Assembly (NCBI GenBank): GCA_964546445.1
Contig: CAZJJY010000015.1
Span: 1 to 13,253, forward strand
Length of the DNA stretch: 13,253 bases
Direction: 5' to 3'
Source: CAZJJY01 sp964546445
GTDB taxonomy: Bacteria > Patescibacteriota > Microgenomatia > PFEM01 > JAPLYW01
The translations under genes were made by a program, and so were the position numbers. The notes below the pieces were generated by a model that was given only the letters and a program-made list of their open reading frames with translations, ran no database searches and had not been told where the DNA came from. This document shows positions 13,176-13,253 of the stretch, one piece after another; the stretch's first letter is position 1, and each line of letters starts with the position of its first letter.

Positions 13176-13253
13176 AAAACAAAAATCATCTCCATCTTGA
13201 TAAAGATATTAAGCTGTTTTTAGTTGAGTTTCAACCGGAGCGACTTTAGCTCC
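13176..13253 (-). pseudogene. efp: upstream efp segment interrupted by an in-frame TAA (partial)
   Basis: In the same frame as the EF-P CDS the minus strand reads GAKVAPVETQLKTA, then TAA (13211-13209), then YLYQDGDDFCF leading into the CDS. EF-P homologues have a residue, often Gln, just before YLY. CAA to TAA is a single C-to-T change, so the stop looks like a recent nonsense mutation or a sequence error in an otherwise intact gene. The rest of domain I lies outside the window. Confidence 0.75.

Noticed and set aside
13209..13211. TAA reassigned as a sense codon (alternative genetic code)
   Set aside because: TAA is the plausible terminal stop of many other genes here (CD-NTase, tgt, antiporter, yebC) and TGA ends efp itself, so code 11 holds.

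Overview
This AT-rich window reads like a chromosome segment of a Candidate Phyla Radiation (Patescibacteria) bacterium, most like the Microgenomates side of that group. The evidence is AT-rich coding sequence, short or absent mRNA leaders, compact overlapping genes, and CPR-flavoured versions of housekeeping genes: a TraR/DksA-type C4 zinc-finger protein, a degenerate LCP/LytR_C protein and a divergent Lgt. TGA closes the efp frame exactly at the family's usual C-terminal 'RVK', so the code is standard code 11, not the TGA=Gly code of Gracilibacteria/Absconditabacteria. The phylum call is inference from gene flavour, not from a phylogenetic marker.

Layout. Bases 2-1270 (+) hold the 3' part of a GT-C (family 39-like) membrane glycosyltransferase. 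Bases 1411-2944 (+) hold a two-gene operon that I identify as a minimal type I CBASS anti-phage system: a CD-NTase followed by a Cap15-type effector with two membrane helices and a beta-barrel. Just upstream, at 1308-1330, is a sequence resembling the last 23 bases of a tRNA-Asn gene including CCA, a possible integration scar. Bases 2945-3900 are about 950 bp of AT-rich sequence with no convincing full gene. That stretch carries several hairpins with T-tracts, a 45-codon protein remnant, a perfect DnaA-box 9-mer and a pair of 11-bp repeats.

From 3901 rightwards the window is ordinary chromosome. A yebC plus membrane-protein operon (-) faces a TPR gene (+) across a 65-bp divergent promoter with overlapping -35 boxes. 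The TPR gene converges on the next minus-strand cluster, sharing a CTAG stop. That cluster, in order of transcription, is lgt-like, TraR/DksA-like, rluD-like, kefB/CPA2 antiporter, tgt and LCP/LytR_C. Apparent terminators lie after the DksA-like gene and after the antiporter gene. A YdjM-like membrane hydrolase gene diverges from lgt.

The right edge (12490-13253) holds a small charged ORF and elongation factor P, both on the minus strand. The efp frame is broken by an in-frame TAA just before the conserved YLYQDGD segment, and 17 bp of the efp 3' end are repeated 375 bp downstream, flanking the small ORF.

The most notable items are the CBASS pair with its possible tRNA-derived edge, the disrupted efp with its 3'-end duplication, the Lgt homologue lacking most catalytic residues, and the overlapping divergent promoters that would make leaderless transcripts.
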